The notes beneath the pieces are model-generated. The model did not search any database, had not been told where the DNA came from, and saw only the letters and a program-made list of their open reading frames with translations. DNA of 64,000 nucleotides from Zhongshania aquimaris (GTDB lineage Bacteria; Pseudomonadota; Gammaproteobacteria; Pseudomonadales; Spongiibacteraceae), in the NCBI RefSeq assembly GCF_019312595.1, contig NZ_JAHWDQ010000001.1, forward strand, positions 1,350,788 to 1,414,787. The letters are read 5' to 3'. The translations under genes and the position numbers were made by a program. This document shows positions 43,757 through 52,588 of the stretch, in pieces (position 1 is the first letter of the stretch; every line of letters begins with the position of its first letter).

Positions 43757-44389
43757 ATGGATTTCAGCGATGAAAAATCGATGATTGCGCAACGCTTTAG
43801 AGGCTTCCTACCGGTGGTTATTGACGTCGAGACAGGCGGCTTCAACTGCCAAACCGACGCGGTTCTCGAAATAGCCGCTACGTTTTTACGCATGGATGAC
43901 TCTGGCCAGTTAGAGCCCGACGACACCGTGAGCTACCACGTCGAACCTTTCGAAGGCGCAAATTTAGAACCCGCCGCCCTTGAATTTACCGGCATTGATC
44001 CCCATAACCCACTACGACAGGCACAAAAAGAAGTGACTGTAATGGGCGAACTAATGAAGCGAATTCGCCAACAAGTAAAAGCTAATGGGTGCACCCGTGC
44101 GGTGCTGGTGGGACACAATGCGCACTTCGATCTCGGCTTTGTATTGGCCGCCATTGAGCGCAGCAATATCAAACGTAATCCCTTCCATCCCTTTTCGGTA
44201 ATGGACACCGCGAGTCTTTCGGGACTTGCCTACGGCCATACCGTGTTAGCTAGAGCTTGTCAGTTAGCCGATATTGACTTCAACAATAGCGAAGCTCACA
44301 GCGCTGCTTACGATGCCTTTAAAACCGCCGAATTATTTTGCCAGATCGTCAATCGCTGGCAGCAATTAGGCGGCTGGCGTTGGCCCTGA
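43757..44389 (+). CDS. rnt: Ribonuclease T
   Basis: 210-residue DEDDh exonuclease that trims the 3' ends of tRNA and other stable RNA. Exo I is VIDVETGGFN (Asp/Glu), exo II VGHNAHFDLGF and exo III HSAAYDAFKTAEL, which carries the catalytic His and Asp. Length and RFRGFLPVVIDVETGG start are typical. Probably co-transcribed with pyrC. Confidence 0.96.
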   Translation: MDFSDEKSMIAQRFRGFLPVVIDVETGGFNCQTDAVLEIAATFLRMDDSGQLEPDDTVSYHVEPFEGANLEPAALEFTGIDPHNPLRQAQKEVTVMGELMKRIRQQVKANGCTRAVLVGHNAHFDLGFVLAAIERSNIKRNPFHPFSVMDTASLSGLAYGHTVLARACQLADIDFNNSEAHSAAYDAFKTAELFCQIVNRWQQLGGWRWP

Positions 44390-44500
44390 TTTTGCTGGAT
44401 TAATTCAAGACCAACAGCGAAATGTCAGCGCAACATCATGTAAATCAGCTGCAACATTTAACCGTTTTACCACACAAAACCATACTCAGGAGAGAATCAC

Positions 44501-45082
44501 ATGGCTTTTGAACTACCTGCTCTACCCTACGCAAAAGACGCGCTAGAGCCGCATATTTCTGCCGAAACCCTCGACTTCCACCACGGCAAACACCACAACG
44601 CCTACCTGACCAAATTAAACGAACTAGTGCCAGGCAGCGAGTACGAGGGTAAATCACTCGAAGACATCATCAAGACGTCTAGCGGCGTTTTATTTAACCA
44701 AGCCGCCCAAGTTTGGAACCACACTTTTTATTGGAATAGCCTAAGCCCAAATGGCGGCGGCGCTCCAACTGGCGACCTAGCTGCAGCTATCGATAAGGCG
44801 TTTGGTTCTTTTGACGAATTCAAAACCGCATTCAACGGCAAAGCAGTCGGCAACTTTGGCTCAGGCTGGACATGGCTTGTTAAAAACACCGATGGCAGCT
44901 TAGAAATCGTTAATACCGATGATGCTGACACCCCAATTGCCCGCGAAGGTCAAACTCCACTATTTACAGCCGACGTATGGGAACACGCCTACTACATCGA
45001 CTACCGCAATGCCCGCCCAAAATACTTGGAAGGCTTTTGGAATTTGGTGAACTGGGAATTTGCAGCTAAAAACTTCGCTTAG
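44501..45082 (+). CDS. sodB: Superoxide dismutase (Fe)
   Basis: 193 residues, dimeric cytosolic iron SOD. Metal ligands are His in LDFHHGKHHNAYL, His in AAQVWNHTFYW, and Asp/His in DVWEHAYYIDYRNARPKY. The SLSPNGGGAPTG region is the Fe-type signature. Ribosome binding site CAGGAGAG. It is followed by a strong terminator and neighbours other oxidative-stress genes. Confidence 0.97.
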   Translation: MAFELPALPYAKDALEPHISAETLDFHHGKHHNAYLTKLNELVPGSEYEGKSLEDIIKTSSGVLFNQAAQVWNHTFYWNSLSPNGGGAPTGDLAAAIDKAFGSFDEFKTAFNGKAVGNFGSGWTWLVKNTDGSLEIVNTDDADTPIAREGQTPLFTADVWEHAYYIDYRNARPKYLEGFWNLVNWEFAAKNFA

Positions 45083-45095
45083 TAGCGAAATTTAG

Positions 45096-45107
45096 TCAGA
45101 CGTCTGA
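45096..45107. repeat. 12-bp palindrome, copy 1
   Basis: TCAGACGTCTGA. An identical copy is at 45322-45333. The two bracket the pair of terminators between sodB and the peroxiredoxin gene, and related GACACCAGACT words occur between them. Confidence 0.6.
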
Positions 45108-45123
45108 GGTCGGGCGTTGGACG

Positions 45124-45160
45124 AAAAAAGCCCGGTGCGCGTATCGCACCGGGCTTTTTT
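45124..45160 (+). terminator. Strong terminator of sodB
   Basis: 16-bp arms AAAAAAGCCCGGTGCG (45124-45139) and its complement (45145-45160) with a 5-nt loop, ending in a T-run on both strands. Confidence 0.92.
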
Positions 45161-45282
45161 TATGCTCTGTTAGCGGGAGATGCTTGACGGGAGACGGAGA
45201 ACGCTAATTCGTTCGTCCGACTTCCGACACCAGACTTCCGACCAGCGCCTATTAGCGTCTCCCGCCTCCCATCCAGCGTAAA

Positions 45283-45318
45283 AAAAACCCGCCACACCTT
45301 TCGATGCAGCGGGTTTTT
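45283..45318 (-). terminator. Terminator of the peroxiredoxin gene
   Basis: AAAAACCCGC (45283-45292) pairs with GCGGGTTTTT (45309-45318). The minus-strand copy ends in a long T-run, downstream of the peroxiredoxin stop. Confidence 0.85.
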
Positions 45319-45321
45319 ACG

Positions 45322-45333
45322 TCAGACGTCTGA
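45322..45333. repeat. 12-bp palindrome, copy 2
   Basis: TCAGACGTCTGA, followed by CACCAGACT. See the copy at 45096-45107. Confidence 0.6.
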
Positions 45334-45348
45334 CACCAGACTATCTCA

Positions 45349-45951
45349 TCACAGCTTATCTGAATTCTCAGCCAAGTAAGCAGCAACGCCATCTGGAGAG
45401 GCATTCATGCCCTTATCGCCTTTATTCCAGCCAGCTGGGCATACTTCGCCATGCTCTTCGTGGAACTGTAGTGCTTCAACCAGACGCACCAATTCATCCA
45501 CATTGCGGCCAAGAGGCAGATCGTTGATCAACTGTGAGCGAACCAAACCAGCTTTGTCGATCAAGAACGCGCCACGGAATGCAACACCACCTTCAGCTTC
45601 AACATCGTAAGCGCGGCAAATGTCGTGACGAACGTCAGCGGCCATCGTGTAAGTCACTGGGCCAATACCGCCGTCTTTGATCGCCGTGTTACGCCATGCA
45701 TTGTGGGTAAACTGTGAGTCGATAGACACACTGATGACTTCTACACCCAGCTCACGGAATTTATCCATGCGGTGATCTAATGCGATCAGCTCTGATGGGC
45801 ACACAAATGTGAAGTCCAGTGGGTAGAAGAACAACAACGCATATTTGCCTTTAGCAGCTTCGCTCAATGTGAAGCTATCAACAATTTCACCATTGCCAAG
45901 CACTGCTGCGCATGTGAAGTCTGGAGCTGGCTTGCCTACAAGAACACCCAT
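45349..45951 (-). CDS. Typical 2-Cys peroxiredoxin (AhpC/TSA family)
   Basis: About 200 residues. Reduces H2O2 and organic peroxides. Peroxidatic Cys51 is in FYPLDFTFVCPSE and resolving Cys in HGEVCPAGW; both are present, so the typical 2-Cys mechanism applies. A GTG at 45960 opens the frame but overlaps the AGAGGTG ribosome binding site, so the ATG at 45951 is the start. Convergent with sodB, divergent from bfd. Confidence 0.95.
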   Translation of the reverse strand: MGVLVGKPAPDFTCAAVLGNGEIVDSFTLSEAAKGKYALLFFYPLDFTFVCPSELIALDHRMDKFRELGVEVISVSIDSQFTHNAWRNTAIKDGGIGPVTYTMAADVRHDICRAYDVEAEGGVAFRGAFLIDKAGLVRSQLINDLPLGRNVDELVRLVEALQFHEEHGEVCPAGWNKGDKGMNASPDGVAAYLAENSDKL

Positions 45952-46204
45952 GTAAAACACCTCTGATTAGTAGTTGAAAAGAAACTTTCACTCATTAGTT
46001 ATCTCGCCTGTACAACGAGGCAATACTTCTAGTGTGTGACGGTTTCTTATGTTTATAAAACGACAAGGAATGCCGAAAAAACTCAGTTTAGATCGGCAAT
46101 CATACACGCCACCTTCGGCCAATCCCATTGAATTTTCATATCGATACCATAGCTATTCACTATTGAAAGCAGAATAAATCGTCGGCGAAATCTTAATTGA
46201 CAAG

Positions 46205-46223
46205 CATTCTCATTTGCATTATC
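46205..46223. promoter_or_regulatory. Fur-box-like site upstream of bfd
   Basis: CATTCTCATTTGCATTATC matches 12 of 19 positions of the Fur consensus, with a perfect CATTATC right arm. It lies 41 bp before the bfd start, where Fur would block transcription. The rest of the 310-bp peroxiredoxin-bfd interval (45952-46263) shows no gene. Confidence 0.55.
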
Positions 46224-46263
46224 GTTGCCATTAGATTTCGAACTCAGTGAGATTTAAAATAGA

Positions 46264-46461
46264 ATGTACGTTTGTCTCTGTAAAGGTATTACCGATAAGC
46301 ACATACGCGACGCTGTAGATAGCGGCGCAGGTAGCTTTCGTGAGGTTCGTCGCCAACTTGAATTAGCCAGCCAATGCGGAAAATGTGGTTCGCTCGCTCG
46401 CGATATATACGACAGCTATCTCAATAGCTATGACGAGAATCTGTGTTATGCAGCGGCGTAA
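46264..46461 (+). CDS. bfd: Bacterioferritin-associated ferredoxin
   Basis: 65-residue [2Fe-2S] protein that reduces bacterioferritin-stored iron for release. Cluster cysteines are C4, C6, C38 and C41 (YVCLCKGIT ... SQCGKCGSL), the canonical Bfd spacing. Induced under iron starvation in relatives, consistent with the Fur-like site in front. It is followed by bfr after 130 bp. Confidence 0.95.
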   Translation: MYVCLCKGITDKHIRDAVDSGAGSFREVRRQLELASQCGKCGSLARDIYDSYLNSYDENLCYAAA

Positions 46462-46591
46462 CGCAACTGATAACGATTAGCTTTACTCTTCTCCATATAC
46501 CTTATAAATCAATTACTTAGCTTGACTTTCAGACCTTTCTGCAAGCACACTTATCGCTCGCATATAGCTAATCGCAGAAAGGACAGCAATC

Positions 46592-47071
46592 ATGAAAGGT
46601 GACAGCAAGGTTATTGCCTACCTCAACAAAGCCCTCGGCAATGAACTCGTAGCGATTAACCAATATTTTCTCCACTCTCGGATGTTCAAAGACTGGGGAT
46701 TGAAAGAGCTAGCCGACTACGAATATCATGAATCTATCGACGAAATGAAACACGCCGATAAGCTCATCGAACGAATCCTCTTTTTAGAAGGTCTGCCTAA
46801 TCTACAAGATCTCGGCAAATTACTGATTGGCGAAAACACCAAGGAAATGCTGGAGTGTGACCTTAGCCTCGAGCTAAAGGCCGTCCCCGACCTCAAGGAC
46901 GGTATTAAATATTGCGAATCGGTTGGCGACTATATAAGCCGCGAGCTAATGGAAGACATTTTAGAATCTGAAGAAGAACACATCGACTGGCTGGAAACTC
47001 AGCTAAGCCTTATCGACAAAGTGGGAATCCAGAATTACCAGCAATCCATGATGGGCAGCATTGGCAGCTAA
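46592..47071 (+). CDS. bfr: Bacterioferritin
   Basis: 159-residue iron-storage subunit. The diiron ferroxidase residues Glu18, Glu51, His54, Glu94, Glu127 and His130 are all at canonical positions, and the haem-ligand Met52 is present. It can therefore both oxidise iron and bind haem at the dimer interface. Neighbour of bfd, its release partner. Confidence 0.97.
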   Translation: MKGDSKVIAYLNKALGNELVAINQYFLHSRMFKDWGLKELADYEYHESIDEMKHADKLIERILFLEGLPNLQDLGKLLIGENTKEMLECDLSLELKAVPDLKDGIKYCESVGDYISRELMEDILESEEEHIDWLETQLSLIDKVGIQNYQQSMMGSIGS

Positions 47072-47080
47072 GCTATTTTT

Positions 47081-47100
47081 ACGCCCCTTCGCTGGGGCGT
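47081..47100 (+). terminator. Hairpin between convergent bfr and HopJ-family genes
   Basis: ACGCCCC and GGGGCGT with a 6-nt TTCGCT loop. Moderately T-rich downstream on the plus strand (ATTCTGATTTT), so it probably ends bfr transcription. Confidence 0.65.
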
Positions 47101-47109
47101 ATTCTGATT

Positions 47110-47448
47110 TTAAGCGCGCCTTAATGCGTCGCCCTCAAAATGGACCCCATCCCAGCCTTTACGCATAAAATTACGAATGTTGGCGTGATCACTTCCGCTA
47201 GGATTCGCTAGCACATCTTGCGTATAAAAATCGCCAAAGGCATTTAGCGTGGCCTGCTGACCCAAATGATGTAAAAGTCCAAATGCAAAAATCTTACACG
47301 ATCCGTTATTTGTGCCGGCAGCGTTCTTTTGCTCACCGTTAGAAAATGCGGTGGGAGTGAATACATACTCCGCATCAATCACCGCAATAACGTCAGCAAA
47401 TGGCTGCGGTGCGATATTTAGTTTTGCTATAAGCTGTTCGGTGGTCAT
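47110..47448 (-). CDS. HopJ-family protein
   Basis: 112 residues matching the HopJ domain: FADVIAVIDAEYVFTPTAFSNGEQKNAAGTNNGSCKIFAF and the ending DHANIRNFMRKGWDGVHF. Named from a Pseudomonas type III effector, but the family is widespread in free-living gammaproteobacteria with no secretion system nearby, as here, so an effector role is not implied. Function unknown. Confidence 0.88.
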   Translation of the reverse strand: MTTEQLIAKLNIAPQPFADVIAVIDAEYVFTPTAFSNGEQKNAAGTNNGSCKIFAFGLLHHLGQQATLNAFGDFYTQDVLANPSGSDHANIRNFMRKGWDGVHFEGDALRRA

Positions 47449-47536
47449 CGTTCATCCTATTCAAATGGCTGTCAAAGTCTCCCTTCATTATACCGAGCAA
47501 ATTGGGTAAGTAAGACCATCAATTACCAGACAAAAA

Positions 47537-47559
47537 AATACCGGAACGAGTCCGGTATT
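47537..47559 (-). terminator. Terminator of the His/Asn-rich protein gene
   Basis: AATACCGGA and TCCGGTATT with a 5-nt loop. On the minus strand the hairpin is followed by TTTTTTT. Confidence 0.85.
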
Positions 47560-47596
47560 ATCATTAAGTGTTACTACACTAGGTTTGCGTCTTTAC

Positions 47597-48160
47597 TTAG
47601 TGCCTATCGCTGACCTTGACGCGTGTATTCCAGTAATTCGCATTGTGTTTTTGACGATCGTTTAGGTTTCCGTGCCCCTGATGATCATTATTACCTTGGT
47701 AACGACGATCATGGTTATCACGAGCGAAGCGGTCAGCCCGATTATCGTGCTTATCATGGCCGTACTTTTTGCCATTATTGTGTTTCTTGTCTTGGTAATA
47801 GTAGTTTTTGCCGTGGCTGGTATGAACGTCAGTATAGACATGCTGATTTCGATACCCGCCGTTATTGTAGCTATAACTGTTGCCGTAACGATTATAGTGC
47901 GAATTATCACGATAACTCACCTGATGACCACAGCGCCTGTCGTGCACATGGCCATGGCGATAATGTCGATCATCTTTATTTGAGTCGTGCGCGGCGTACA
48001 ATACCGCCGCACCAATCATGATTGCGGCCGCCGTCTCTATGCCGTCTGCATGAGCCTGTTTAGGCGACACCGCCACCGCGGCGATCAGCAGCACGGTCAG
48101 CGCAAGGTTACGGATCAACGCAGGGCTTCCAATATCTAGTGCTTTAGTATTTGTCATCAT
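47597..48160 (-). CDS. Secreted His/Asn/Tyr-rich low-complexity protein
   Basis: 187 residues. A signal peptide (LALTVLLIAAVAVSPKQAHA-DG) and a short hydrophobic stretch (AAAIMIGAAVLYAAH) come first. The rest, about 125 residues, is rich in His, Asn, Asp, Tyr, Arg and Gly without stable hydrophobic cores. Such composition suggests a disordered periplasmic or surface metal-binding protein; that is inference. A strong AAGGAGA ribosome binding site and its own terminator mark it as an expressed single gene. No family recognised. Confidence 0.75.
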   Translation of the reverse strand: MMTNTKALDIGSPALIRNLALTVLLIAAVAVSPKQAHADGIETAAAIMIGAAVLYAAHDSNKDDRHYRHGHVHDRRCGHQVSYRDNSHYNRYGNSYSYNNGGYRNQHVYTDVHTSHGKNYYYQDKKHNNGKKYGHDKHDNRADRFARDNHDRRYQGNNDHQGHGNLNDRQKHNANYWNTRVKVSDRH

Positions 48161-48248
48161 CGTTTCTCCTTTGTGTGAGTGTAAAGTATCAGGAGTTAAC
48201 TGAATGCCAGCTTAAGCACTAAAAAGATTATTCAGCCCTCAAATAATA

Positions 48249-49088
48249 CTAGTTTTCCCCCATCGACGTTTCAAATTCACCCACAACGCCGCCCATCACA
48301 GGGTCTTGAGTTGCTCCTCGCAACATGAATATCTCAACTCGACGATTTCTCGCACGTCCTTCGACAGTCTTATTATCAGCAATCGGCCTGGTATCCGCGT
48401 ACCCCGCCACCCTAAAGCGGGCAGGTGATTGACCACTGCGTTCAACAATACTGCGTATCACAGTCGCAGCTCGCGCTGATGACAAATCCCAATTCGAATA
48501 GAATCTGTCGGTATGAATTGGGCGGTTATCCGTGTGGCCTGCCACTACAATTTGACCAGAAATATCATCCAAGACGTTGCCAAATTTAACAATAACCGCG
48601 TCAAATCCTGGCGAAAGATCCGACTTACCAGACGGGAACGACCCTCTTTCACGAATTCGAATAATAATCACTTTATTGCCATCATTCTCGACTTCGACGA
48701 GACCTTCACTAATCTCCAATTGCAGATGTGCTTTCACCTTTTCAAGGTCATCTAACATTTGGTCATCTGCCTCGACCGACACAAAATCCGTCATTTCGCG
48801 CATAGCTTCTTGGCGTACTTGATTCTCTGCCGTCGGCCTCACCGTGCCAGGAGTGAAGTCCCGCGCTATCATGCTGGTACCAATTGGCGGCTTAAACGCC
48901 GGCACCTCGCGCTGCACACCAAACGCGTCTTTCATCGAACCAGACAATTCTTTAAATTTTTGCTTATCCATTTCCGAGAACGAAAACAGCAACACAAAGA
49001 ATGCCAAGAGCAAAGACATCAAGTCAGCGAAAGTAAGTACCCACGCTGGCGCACCCGCGTCAGGCTTTTTAACATGTGCATCATCCAC
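48249..49088 (-). CDS. MotB/PomB-type stator protein
   Basis: 279 residues. One N-terminal TM helix with the ion-binding Asp22 (WVLTFADLMSLLLAFFVLL), a plug-like linker and a C-terminal OmpA/MotB peptidoglycan-binding domain (VVAGHTDNRPI, RVAGYADTRPIADN, NRRVEIFML). It anchors the stator to the cell wall. The sequence is closer to the sodium-type PomB/MotS branch, judged by the FADLMSLLLAFFVLLFSFSEMD segment. Its start abuts the stop of the MotA-type gene. No other flagellar genes are in the window. Confidence 0.9.
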   Translation of the reverse strand: MDDAHVKKPDAGAPAWVLTFADLMSLLLAFFVLLFSFSEMDKQKFKELSGSMKDAFGVQREVPAFKPPIGTSMIARDFTPGTVRPTAENQVRQEAMREMTDFVSVEADDQMLDDLEKVKAHLQLEISEGLVEVENDGNKVIIIRIRERGSFPSGKSDLSPGFDAVIVKFGNVLDDISGQIVVAGHTDNRPIHTDRFYSNWDLSSARAATVIRSIVERSGQSPARFRVAGYADTRPIADNKTVEGRARNRRVEIFMLRGATQDPVMGGVVGEFETSMGEN

Positions 49089-49859
49089 TTACGCCTCCTC
49101 CGCCTTTTTATCAGGCTCGCGCTTATTGTCTGGCAAGTAAGTGGACAGCAGGGATTCAAGAACCCGAGGATTAATACCCTCTTGAATACCGTCAACCGCT
49201 TCAAGAATGAGATGACGATTGCGACGCTCCTCAGATGTTCTGAACGCCAACTTTTCAGCAATCGGAAGAGCGACAACATTAGCCAGAACTGCGCCGTAAA
49301 GGGTAGTTAGCAAGGCAACCGCCATGGCGGGCCCTATCGCTTTGGGATCAGACATATTCGACATCATCTGCACCAGCCCCACCAGAGTACCGATCATACC
49401 CATAGCGGGAGCGGATTCGCCAAACCCCTTGAACACGGACTCGCCCATCTCATGGCGCTCAATGGCCAAATTTATTTCTTTGTTTAGCACTCGGCGCACA
49501 AATTCTGGGTCGTGGCCATCAATTGCCATTTGCACACCCTTATTCAAGAATTCATTGCTAATTTCAAGCGACTCTAAACCAAGCAAGCCCTCTTTACGGG
49601 CCACACCAGCCATTTCCATGCACTGAGCAATCAAGGCTTCAGAGCTTGTTGTTTTGTGGACAAATGCGCGGGACGCCACCTTAAACGCGCCCAAGGTTTG
49701 GTCCAGTGGAAACTTCACCAAATTGGCGAGTAAACCACCACCAACCACAATCAACAGACTTGGCGCATCAATAAACCCACTCGCGCTGCCGCCGATTAAA
49801 ATTGCCACGACAATGACACCCAGCGCGCCCAACATGCCTAAAAGAGTTGCGATATCCAA
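49089..49859 (-). CDS. MotA/PomA-type stator protein
   Basis: 256 residues with four TM helices. Stator motifs are ALGVIVVAILIGGS (TM1), LIVVGGGLLANLVKFPL (TM2), APAMGMIGTLVGLVQMM with the conserved Pro (TM3) and AMAVALLTTLYGAVLAN (TM4). The large cytoplasmic loop contains the conserved charged region that meets FliG. TTG start preceded by TGGAGAAG. It forms the ion channel with the downstream MotB-type protein. Confidence 0.92.
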   Translation of the reverse strand: MDIATLLGMLGALGVIVVAILIGGSASGFIDAPSLLIVVGGGLLANLVKFPLDQTLGAFKVASRAFVHKTTSSEALIAQCMEMAGVARKEGLLGLESLEISNEFLNKGVQMAIDGHDPEFVRRVLNKEINLAIERHEMGESVFKGFGESAPAMGMIGTLVGLVQMMSNMSDPKAIGPAMAVALLTTLYGAVLANVVALPIAEKLAFRTSEERRNRHLILEAVDGIQEGINPRVLESLLSTYLPDNKREPDKKAEEA

Positions 49860-50091
49860 CGGACTTCTCCAATGCCTTGTTTACCTAGCTGGGCATAATG
49901 TCAGCTAACGAAAAAACTTCGTCGACTATTGCCCTCATACGTAACCCACTTAACGGCCGAAGTCGCACTCTCTGTATAAGAGAATACCCTGATAGCGCAC
50001 ACTAAATTTCTATTTCCGCCACCCAAGTAAACTCGCAAACTGACATTGCACGTGGCACTTTTCTACATGGTATGCTTGCGCAACACACAAT

Positions 50092-51006
50092 ATGAGTTCA
50101 CTGCCCCAGACCATGCTTACTCACCACCAACTCGATTTTGGCCGCGGGCCTGCACGCTGGCTCGAATCTGAGTCAAATAACGACACACTGCATTTCTCCG
50201 CAGCGAATGGCTTCCCGATAGGGAGTTACCGATTTTTCCTCGACCGCTTTATGCGTGACTTTAGCGTTATTGGGCTTGAGAATCGGGGGGCATGGAACCA
50301 AGAGCCTCCGTCGCGCGGCTTCACATGGCGCCAACACGCCGACGATTTAATTGCCTTTCTCGACCACCGGCGCGTAAGCCAGCATAAAGGCCCAGTTATC
50401 GCCATGGGCCACTCAATCGGCGGCACGGTAAGCGCCTTGGCCGCCGCCAAACGACCGGATTTGTTTAAAGCCTTGTTAATATTCGATCCCGCTGCTATTC
50501 CAGGCCACATCATGCCTAAGATTGCGACAATCGCGCCCACCACGTTGATGGGCCAAATGAAGCTTGTAAAAAGTACCCTGCGCAGAAAAACACACTGGGA
50601 AAGCCGCGAAGCATTCATCAACTATCACCGAGAAAAGTCGGCCTACCGGCGATTTTCTGACGTGGCGTTCGACGATTACGCACAAGCGGGCTTAGTCGAG
50701 CAAGACGATGGCAGCTTTACCTTGCGCTACGGTCGCGAATGGGAAGCCCACAACTTTCAACACACCTATTCGCCATGGCAAGCTTTGCGCCATATTACGG
50801 TTCCGACCCTGGTCTTGCGTGCGGAGCACTCCTACCTTCACAAACCCAAGGATTTCGCCCGCAATATTGCCAGGGTTTCCCAGCATGTCAGCCACGGCGT
50901 CATCACCGGCACTGGACACATGGCCTTACAGGAGGACTGCCAGCAAGTTGTTACCAAAAGCTATGCCTGGCTACGTGAACAGCAACTGCTAAGTAGTCAG
51001 CCGTGA
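50092..51006 (+). CDS. Alpha/beta hydrolase
   Basis: 304 residues. Nucleophile elbow MGHSIGGTVSAL, oxyanion region FSAANGFPIGSYRFFLD near the N-terminus, and a late His in GTGHMALQ. The intervening cap has WRALRHITVPTLVLRAEHSY-type features. Substrate unknown; similar proteins are annotated as lipases or esterases. No signal peptide. It overlaps the start of the transglutaminase-like gene (GTGA), so the two are translationally coupled. Confidence 0.85.
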   Translation: MSSLPQTMLTHHQLDFGRGPARWLESESNNDTLHFSAANGFPIGSYRFFLDRFMRDFSVIGLENRGAWNQEPPSRGFTWRQHADDLIAFLDHRRVSQHKGPVIAMGHSIGGTVSALAAAKRPDLFKALLIFDPAAIPGHIMPKIATIAPTTLMGQMKLVKSTLRRKTHWESREAFINYHREKSAYRRFSDVAFDDYAQAGLVEQDDGSFTLRYGREWEAHNFQHTYSPWQALRHITVPTLVLRAEHSYLHKPKDFARNIARVSQHVSHGVITGTGHMALQEDCQQVVTKSYAWLREQQLLSSQP

Positions 51007-52523
51007 AAATATTGCAGGTGCTTACTTATTCAAAAGCCGACACGCACTGGCCGACAAGCCAGATAGCAATGTTAATTAGTGCGATCACGCTGACTATCCT
51101 GCTGGCATCCTGCGCCTCAAACCAACAGTTAGTCGCAGTAAAATCCGCCGAGCCGGGCAGTCTCCTTAGTGATCAATGGCAAACTGTCAGCCTTGGCGAC
51201 CATAAGATGGGATATCGCCATATTCGGAGAGAACTTAATAGCGAGCGCATCAACAGCACAGAAACGCTGGCGCTAACCTTGAGCCAACCCGGTACTCGCG
51301 ACCGTAAAATCAGTACGATTCTGAGCTATCAAGAGTCGATTAACGGCAAGGCAATTTCGCTAAGTAAAACCATGACCTCGGAAACCGCCAACCACCAAAT
51401 GAACGCAAAGGTGAGCGGAAACACGCTTGTGGTAACGCTAAAACAAGACGCCAAGGTGGAGAAATATGCCATTCCGGAGCCTTTCTATCTGCCGGAGGGC
51501 CTTCGACTTGCTTTGCTAAAACACGAGCCGCGCGATGTGCCCCTGACGTATTACAGCTGGAATTTCAGTACCCGCAGCTTTGACAAGATCAGCCTAACAA
51601 TCAACGCCTATACCGACTCAGCCAACTCCGCTTATGCATGGCATATACAAAAAGCCACCGCGATCGGCGAAAACAGCAAGACTAGTGATATTTTCACTGA
51701 CGCGCACTTTTACCCACTAACAGAGCGCAGCCACTCAAACGGCGAAGACGTTCTATTTGCGAGCTGTGACCGTGCCTGCGCGACCGCTGACTTTATACCA
51801 AACACCCATGTCTACCGGCAGCTTATACAATCGCCCTATCGCATTAGTGATAGTGCCCTGCAGGGAAAAATACGCTATCACTTAAGTGGTGATTTTGATT
51901 TGCAGCCACCCACCACTTACGAGCAAAGCGTAACTATTAGTCCGGAAGGTACCGAGCTTGTCGTCTGCGGCAATTGCGGAACAGAATCGCCACCCAGCGA
52001 TGAGGATCTGAATACCGCACTCAAGGACAATTACTGGCTGCCCGCGCAGAACCCGATATTCAAAAATCTGGTCGCAGAACTGCTACCAGATCACGATTCC
52101 GACCCCAGCGGGCAGATGCAGCGCCTCACGCGTTTTGTGACCCGACATATGAGCGACGAACCCAGCTACTCCGGCTATGCAACCGCCTTAGAGGCATTCA
52201 ATAGTCAGCAGGGCGATTGCACTGAGCACGCCTTATTACTAGCTACCCTCGCCCGAGCTGCGAACATACCCACCAGAGTGGTATTTGGGTTGGCCTATAA
52301 CAACGAACGATTTTTGGGGCGCAAATACGTGTTTGTACCGCACGCGTGGGTGCAGGCATGGACAGGCAGTAAATGGGAGAGCTTTGACAGTGGCTTGGGG
52401 GACTTTACCGCTGGCTATATCGCGCTGGGTCTGAGTAATGGCGATCAGAGTGACATTCTAAAAATTAACGAACAGTTACATAAAATACGTATCGCATCGG
52501 CAATACAAATCAGGAGACGCTGA
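51003..52523 (+). CDS. Transglutaminase-like lipoprotein
   Basis: 506 residues. Lipoprotein signal with lipobox LASC (near residue 36). A beta-rich N-terminal part (about 50-330) is followed by a transglutaminase-like cysteine-protease core with Cys in GDCTEHALLLATLARAANIPTR, His in VPHAWVQAW and Asp in FDSGLGDF. The full triad is visible, so activity is plausible. Start GTG inside the hydrolase stop. In this fold the reaction may be amide hydrolysis or crosslinking; the context does not decide. Confidence 0.88.
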   Translation: MKILQVLTYSKADTHWPTSQIAMLISAITLTILLASCASNQQLVAVKSAEPGSLLSDQWQTVSLGDHKMGYRHIRRELNSERINSTETLALTLSQPGTRDRKISTILSYQESINGKAISLSKTMTSETANHQMNAKVSGNTLVVTLKQDAKVEKYAIPEPFYLPEGLRLALLKHEPRDVPLTYYSWNFSTRSFDKISLTINAYTDSANSAYAWHIQKATAIGENSKTSDIFTDAHFYPLTERSHSNGEDVLFASCDRACATADFIPNTHVYRQLIQSPYRISDSALQGKIRYHLSGDFDLQPPTTYEQSVTISPEGTELVVCGNCGTESPPSDEDLNTALKDNYWLPAQNPIFKNLVAELLPDHDSDPSGQMQRLTRFVTRHMSDEPSYSGYATALEAFNSQQGDCTEHALLLATLARAANIPTRVVFGLAYNNERFLGRKYVFVPHAWVQAWTGSKWESFDSGLGDFTAGYIALGLSNGDQSDILKINEQLHKIRIASAIQIRRR

Positions 52524-52541
52524 ATGCACAGCGCCTCCTGA
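52510..52541 (-). terminator. Hairpin between the transglutaminase-like and small-protein genes
   Basis: Arms TCAGGAGACGCTG and CAGCGCCTCCTGA (one mismatch) around a 6-nt loop. It overlaps the stop codon of the plus-strand gene. Neither strand has a good T-run, so it may be a weak or rho-assisted terminator. Confidence 0.4.
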
Positions 52542-52588
52542 CAAAAGACCAAAAAGTGGGGGTAAAACTGATTTACTAAAAGCCAGAC

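Noticed and set aside
47110..47448. Type III secretion effector
   Set aside because: The HopJ name is historical; no secretion genes are nearby and the family is common in non-pathogens.
47662..47983. Hydrophobic Ile/Val/Thr-rich frames in and opposite the His/Asn-rich gene
   Set aside because: They are a by-product of the biased His/Asn codons of the real gene.
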